From the NCBI GenBank assembly GCA_964515945.1, contig CAZEWY010000140.1:1-9844 (forward strand): a DNA stretch of 9,844 nt, written 5' to 3'. A program made the position numbers and the translations under genes. Shown piece after piece: positions 7,040 through 9,844 of the stretch. The notes beneath the pieces were generated by a model. It was not told the origin of the DNA. It worked only from the letters and a program-made list of their open reading frames with translations, and did no database searches. Source of the DNA: CAYQQJ01 sp964515945 (GTDB lineage Bacteria; Pseudomonadota; Gammaproteobacteria; Pseudomonadales; Cellvibrionaceae). Each line of letters opens with the position of its first letter. Positions within the stretch are counted from its first letter, which is position 1.

Positions 7040-7064
7040 TTGGCCGACCAATTTGGTCGGCCAA
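7040..7064. promoter_or_regulatory. 25-bp perfect palindrome upstream of the DUF4861-GH105 gene
   Basis: The arms TTGGCCGACCAA (7040-7051) and TTGGTCGGCCAA (7053-7064) are exact reverse complements around a single central T. Each arm has its own TTGG-CCAA ends, and a diverged copy CTGGTCAGCCAA (10 of 12 to the right arm) follows at 7074-7085. No T-run follows, and the next bases are TACTATTG, so an operator is more likely than a terminator. It lies 126 nt before the start codon. Confidence 0.6.
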
Positions 7065-7091
7065 TACTATTGTCTGGTCAGCCAACTTATG
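7061..7091 (+). promoter_or_regulatory. Shared upstream element, copy 2 (DUF4861-GH105 gene)
   Basis: The segment CCAAT, 7 nt, then TCTGGTCAGCCAACTTATG aligns with 5409-5440 upstream of the GH28 gene and overlaps the end of the 25-bp palindrome. It ends 99 nt before the ATG at 7191. The sequence between here and the gene (7092-7180) shows a TTATAT (7103-7108) but no convincing paired -35 box. Confidence 0.45.
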
Positions 7092-7180
7092 CGAGTATTG
7101 GCTTATATGGTTGGTGCTGGCATTAGATGGTGGCGCTGAGCCTGCATCAGCAGACTAAGACATAACAACGAAACCAAGCG

Positions 7181-7185
7181 GGTGG
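7181..7185 (+). promoter_or_regulatory. Ribosome binding site deciding the DUF4861-GH105 start
   Basis: GGTGG is followed by a 5-nt spacer and ATG at 7191. A GTG at 7182 is in frame but overlaps this site, so the ATG is the better start. The resulting N-terminus is a clean lipoprotein signal. Confidence 0.6.
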
Positions 7186-7190
7186 TATTT

Positions 7191-9692
7191 ATGGCACGTC
7201 TTTCAATACGCCATGGGGCAACAGCGCTGCTGCTCATGACCTTGTTCGGCTGCCAGCAGGGCGCCACGGAGCAGGGCGTCGAGACGACCGAAAAAACAGC
7301 GTCCGAGCCGACACTGGAGTTGGTGGCCCAGGTGGAACTGGCAAATCCCTCGGATTTCGCGCGCCATCGGCAACCTTACTACGTCAGCTTTTATGATCTT
7401 GGCATTGCGCCGGGTGGCGAGACCGATGATCTTGCGGTCAAACTGAAAGGCGAATACATTCCCAGCCAGATCATCGACCATGACGGCGATGGCGCCAAGG
7501 ACGGGCTGTTTGTCCTGGTCGATTTTGCGCCAGCGGAGACGCTGGAACTGAAGATTGAACTCAACCCCAATGCCGAAGCCGAGGGCGCCAAGCTGACCCA
7601 GGCCGAGATTTCACGGCGCGTCGGCGGCGAGTGGCGACCGCGCAAGGATGATCCCGCGCTGCAGGAATATATCGGGGGTGACTTCGAGAATGTGCAGAGC
7701 CTGACCCCGCCGCCCCAGCACACAGATCACTCCTGGTTTATACGCTACGAGGGCCCCGGTATCGAGTCCGACAAGGTTGCCTACCGGATCTATCTGGACG
7801 AGCGCAACGGCTTCGATATCTTCGGCAAGAAAACTGACGCCATGGTATTGCAGGACGTGGGTCAGGACGGTTTTGGCTCCTACCATGAAATGTCCGACTG
7901 GGGCATGGATATTTTGAAGGTTGGCAGCTCTCTGGGCACCGGTGGCTACGGCTACTGGACCGGCGACAGCGTGCAGTTAGTTTCCGACCTCGAAGGTTGG
8001 GACGCCAGCGTTATCGACAACGGCGACCTTTATTCGGCTATACGGATTGTCTACAAGGATTGGCAGGTCGCGGACAAGACCCTGAACCTGACTGCTGATC
8101 TGTCCATGCACGGGGGCAGCCGCCTGGTTCATACCCGCCTCCACCTGAGCGAGCCGCTGGATAACCTCGCTATCGGTCTGGTCAAGCACCCCGGTACGGA
8201 ATTGATTCAAGGCGATGTCGATATCACCGGCCAGGCCTATACCTATGTCGCCAGTTGGGGCGCCCAATCCCTCAATAAAGACAAGCTCGGCATGGCCCTG
8301 CTGTTCCGCAAAAGTGACCGCATGAAGCAGACCACCGATGAGCACAATTATGTATCGGTGATGGAGGTTGCCGGGGAAGATGTGGATTATTATTTCCTGG
8401 CCGCCTGGGAGCAAGAGCTTGACGGTATCAAAACCCGGGAAGACTTTGTGGCCTATCTCGAAAAGGAAGTGGAGAAGTTGACGCTGGCGCCCCGCGAGCG
8501 ATTGACCACGGCTTATTCAAAGGCTGCCAAGGATTTTCCACTGTCGGCTGAAGAGACGCTGTCCTGGGCCAAGAAGATGGCGGATTCGGAGCTGGAACGC
8601 AAAACCCTCGGCTACCATTACGGCGGCTGGGACATGCATCGCGAACGCAAACCCAAATTTGAATACGATATCGTCGGTGTGCTGCCTCTGGCCTATGACG
8701 AGTTGGCCAAGGTCACCCAGAACCCCGCTTACGGGCAGGTTATCGAAAAAGTGTCCGGCAGCTTTGTGACTGAGGATGGCGATATACGTCGCTACGAAAA
8801 AACCAGTTACAACATCGACAGCATAGCGCCGGGCCGCAACCTGCTGCGTCTCTATGAAGAAACCGGCGAAGAGAAATACAAAATCGCAGCCAGCCACCTG
8901 CGCAGTCAGCTTGAAGACCACCCGCGCACCTCGGGTGGCGCTTTCTGGCACAAACAAAAATACGAATGGCAGGTGTGGCTGGACGGCGTCTACATGGGTA
9001 TGCCCTTTCTGGCGCACTATTCACAGATGTTCGAAGACGGCGCCAGCTACGAGGATGTGGTGAAGGAATTTGTCATCACCCGGAAACATCTGCGCGATCC
9101 GGAAACCGGCCTTTACTATCACGCCTGGGATGAGAAGAAACAGCAGGACTGGGCGGATCCGGAAACGGGTCTTTCCGATTTCCATTGGGCTCGCGGCTTC
9201 GGCTGGTTGACCATGGCTCTGGTGGATGTGCTCGACTATATTCCCGAAGACGATCTGAAACACCGTCAGCCGCTGCTGAATATGATCGAGGAGATAGCTC
9301 CAGCGCTGGCGAAATACCAGGACCCGGCGACCGGCACCTGGTGGCAGATCATGGACAAACCCAATGCCCCGGGCAACTACCTCGAGTCCAGCGGGTCGTC
9401 CATGTTCACCTATTTTTTCGCCAAGGCTGTTAACAAAGGCTACCTGCCGCAGTCCTACAGCAAAGTGGCCACCAAGGCCTTTGAGGGGCTGGTCAGCGAA
9501 TTTATCACGGTGCATCGCGATGGCAAGGTCAGCCTGACCAATATCTGCCTGGTGGCCGGTCTCGGCTATGGCCGCGATGGTAGCTACCACTACTATATGA
9601 GCGAACCGGTTTACCGGAATGATCCCAAGGCCACCGGCCCCTATATTCTTGCCGGCGTGGAAACCTACAAACTTTTGAAGCGTGACCAATAG
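7191..9692 (+). CDS. DUF4861-GH105 lipoprotein, unsaturated galacturonyl hydrolase
   Basis: This is an 833-residue two-domain protein. MARLSIRHGATALLLMTLFG precedes C21 in a lipobox (LFGC); residue +2 is Q, not D, so an outer-membrane anchor facing the periplasm is likely. Residues about 48-430 resemble DUF4861: DIFGKKTDAMVLQDVGQD, then SYHEMSDWGMDILKVGSSLG, and DYYFLAAWE at 399. Residues about 450-833 form a GH105 alpha/alpha-barrel: VWLDGVYMGMPFLAHY with catalytic D598 (the position of YteR D143), YYHAWDE, WARGFGW (666-672), NYLESSGSSMF and YHYYMSEPV. GH105 hydrates the 4,5-unsaturated uronic acid at the end of lyase products, releasing 5-dehydro-4-deoxy-glucuronate. The DUF4861 role is unknown to me. 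The usual motif WARGNGW has F670 instead of N. kduI, the next step, follows 58 nt later. Confidence 0.88.
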   Translation: MARLSIRHGATALLLMTLFGCQQGATEQGVETTEKTASEPTLELVAQVELANPSDFARHRQPYYVSFYDLGIAPGGETDDLAVKLKGEYIPSQIIDHDGDGAKDGLFVLVDFAPAETLELKIELNPNAEAEGAKLTQAEISRRVGGEWRPRKDDPALQEYIGGDFENVQSLTPPPQHTDHSWFIRYEGPGIESDKVAYRIYLDERNGFDIFGKKTDAMVLQDVGQDGFGSYHEMSDWGMDILKVGSSLGTGGYGYWTGDSVQLVSDLEGWDASVIDNGDLYSAIRIVYKDWQVADKTLNLTADLSMHGGSRLVHTRLHLSEPLDNLAIGLVKHPGTELIQGDVDITGQAYTYVASWGAQSLNKDKLGMALLFRKSDRMKQTTDEHNYVSVMEVAGEDVDYYFLAAWEQELDGIKTREDFVAYLEKEVEKLTLAPRERLTTAYSKAAKDFPLSAEETLSWAKKMADSELERKTLGYHYGGWDMHRERKPKFEYDIVGVLPLAYDELAKVTQNPAYGQVIEKVSGSFVTEDGDIRRYEKTSYNIDSIAPGRNLLRLYEETGEEKYKIAASHLRSQLEDHPRTSGGAFWHKQKYEWQVWLDGVYMGMPFLAHYSQMFEDGASYEDVVKEFVITRKHLRDPETGLYYHAWDEKKQQDWADPETGLSDFHWARGFGWLTMALVDVLDYIPEDDLKHRQPLLNMIEEIAPALAKYQDPATGTWWQIMDKPNAPGNYLESSGSSMFTYFFAKAVNKGYLPQSYSKVATKAFEGLVSEFITVHRDGKVSLTNICLVAGLGYGRDGSYHYYMSEPVYRNDPKATGPYILAGVETYKLLKRDQ

Positions 9693-9750
9693 CGGATTAC
9701 GCCGACAGTTTTAATCACCGAATACCACCATTTGATGTAAGGGTTAGAGT

Positions 9751-9844
9751 ATGAAAATTATCGAAGAGCGTTTTGCTGTTCACCTTGATGACTACAAACA
9801 CTACGACACGGAAAAACTGCGCAAGCATTTTTTGATCGAAAAGA
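9751..9844 (+). CDS. kduI: 5-dehydro-4-deoxy-D-glucuronate isomerase, N-terminal fragment
   Basis: Only the first 31 codons are in the window, reading MKIIEERFAVHLDDYKHYDT then EKLRKHFLIEK. The pattern (H/Y)xDTxxLRxxFLxEK matches the KduI N-terminus (in E. coli TLDTQGLRNEFLVEK). KduI isomerises 5-dehydro-4-deoxy-glucuronate to 2,5-diketo-3-deoxygluconate in the cytoplasm, right after the GH105 step. AAGGG lies about 7 nt before the ATG. The 58-bp gap to the preceding gene shows no hairpin, so co-transcription is likely. The zinc-site cupin region lies outside the window, so the call rests on a short match and context. Confidence 0.82.
   Translation, partial: MKIIEERFAVHLDDYKHYDTEKLRKHFLIEK

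Noticed and set aside
5510..7051. A 513-codon open frame on the minus strand opposite the GH28 gene
   Set aside because: It is fully antisense to a gene with all GH28 catalytic motifs. Its translation is rich in H, A and G with no recognisable domain, typical of shadow frames in GC-rich codons.
7040..7064. The 25-bp palindrome as a rho-independent terminator of the GH28 gene
   Set aside because: The stem is long enough, but TACTATTG follows instead of a T-run. A better terminator-like stem with TTTT lies just upstream at 7019-7035, and the palindrome shares half-sites with a downstream element.
9021..9689. A 222-codon minus-strand open frame opposite the GH105 domain
   Set aside because: It is antisense to well-conserved GH105 motifs, with no ribosome site or family resemblance noted.

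Overview
The window looks like part of a chromosome from a GC-rich, pectin-degrading Gram-negative bacterium. A marine-type gammaproteobacterium of the Alteromonadales/Cellvibrionales kind is my best guess. This rests on the split-alpha-subunit transhydrogenase, the ExuR/UxuR-like regulator, and the periplasmic GH28 and GH105 pectin enzymes with Tat and lipoprotein signals. Taxonomy cannot be fixed from the sequence alone. No RNA gene, CRISPR array or insertion sequence was seen.

Layout. Positions 1-2441 (minus strand) hold a compact operon for the proton-translocating NAD(P) transhydrogenase, pntAA-pntAB-pntB, with pntB cut by the left edge. Positions 2717-4243 (minus) encode an altronate/galactarate dehydratase (UxaA/GarD family). 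It is divergent from a GntR-family FCD-domain regulator at 4505-5272 (plus). The 261-bp region between them carries two plausible face-to-face promoters and several TTGGTAAG-type half-sites. Downstream on the plus strand lie a Tat-exported GH28 polygalacturonase (5537-6988), a large lipoprotein joining a DUF4861-like domain to a GH105 unsaturated galacturonyl hydrolase (7191-9692), and the first 31 codons of kduI (9751 to the right edge).

How the genes fit together (inference from known pathways). GH28 trims homogalacturonan to galacturonate, which can enter the isomerase pathway that uses UxaA, or the oxidative galactarate route if the dehydratase is GarD-like in function. GH105 removes the unsaturated end sugar left by pectate lyases, giving 5-dehydro-4-deoxy-glucuronate, the substrate of KduI. 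The locus therefore serves both the hydrolytic and the lyase branches of pectin breakdown, which should meet at 2-keto-3-deoxygluconate. The FCD regulator is the obvious local control protein. The transhydrogenase is probably just a neighbour.

The parts least explained by ordinary annotation are the intergenic regions. A 25-bp perfect palindrome lies upstream of the DUF4861-GH105 gene. A related block of about 31 bp lies at nearly the same distance (96 and 99 nt) upstream of the GH28 and DUF4861-GH105 start codons. Several smaller palindromes are also present. I see no wholly new system here. The multi-domain lipoprotein and the operator-like arrays are what merit follow-up.
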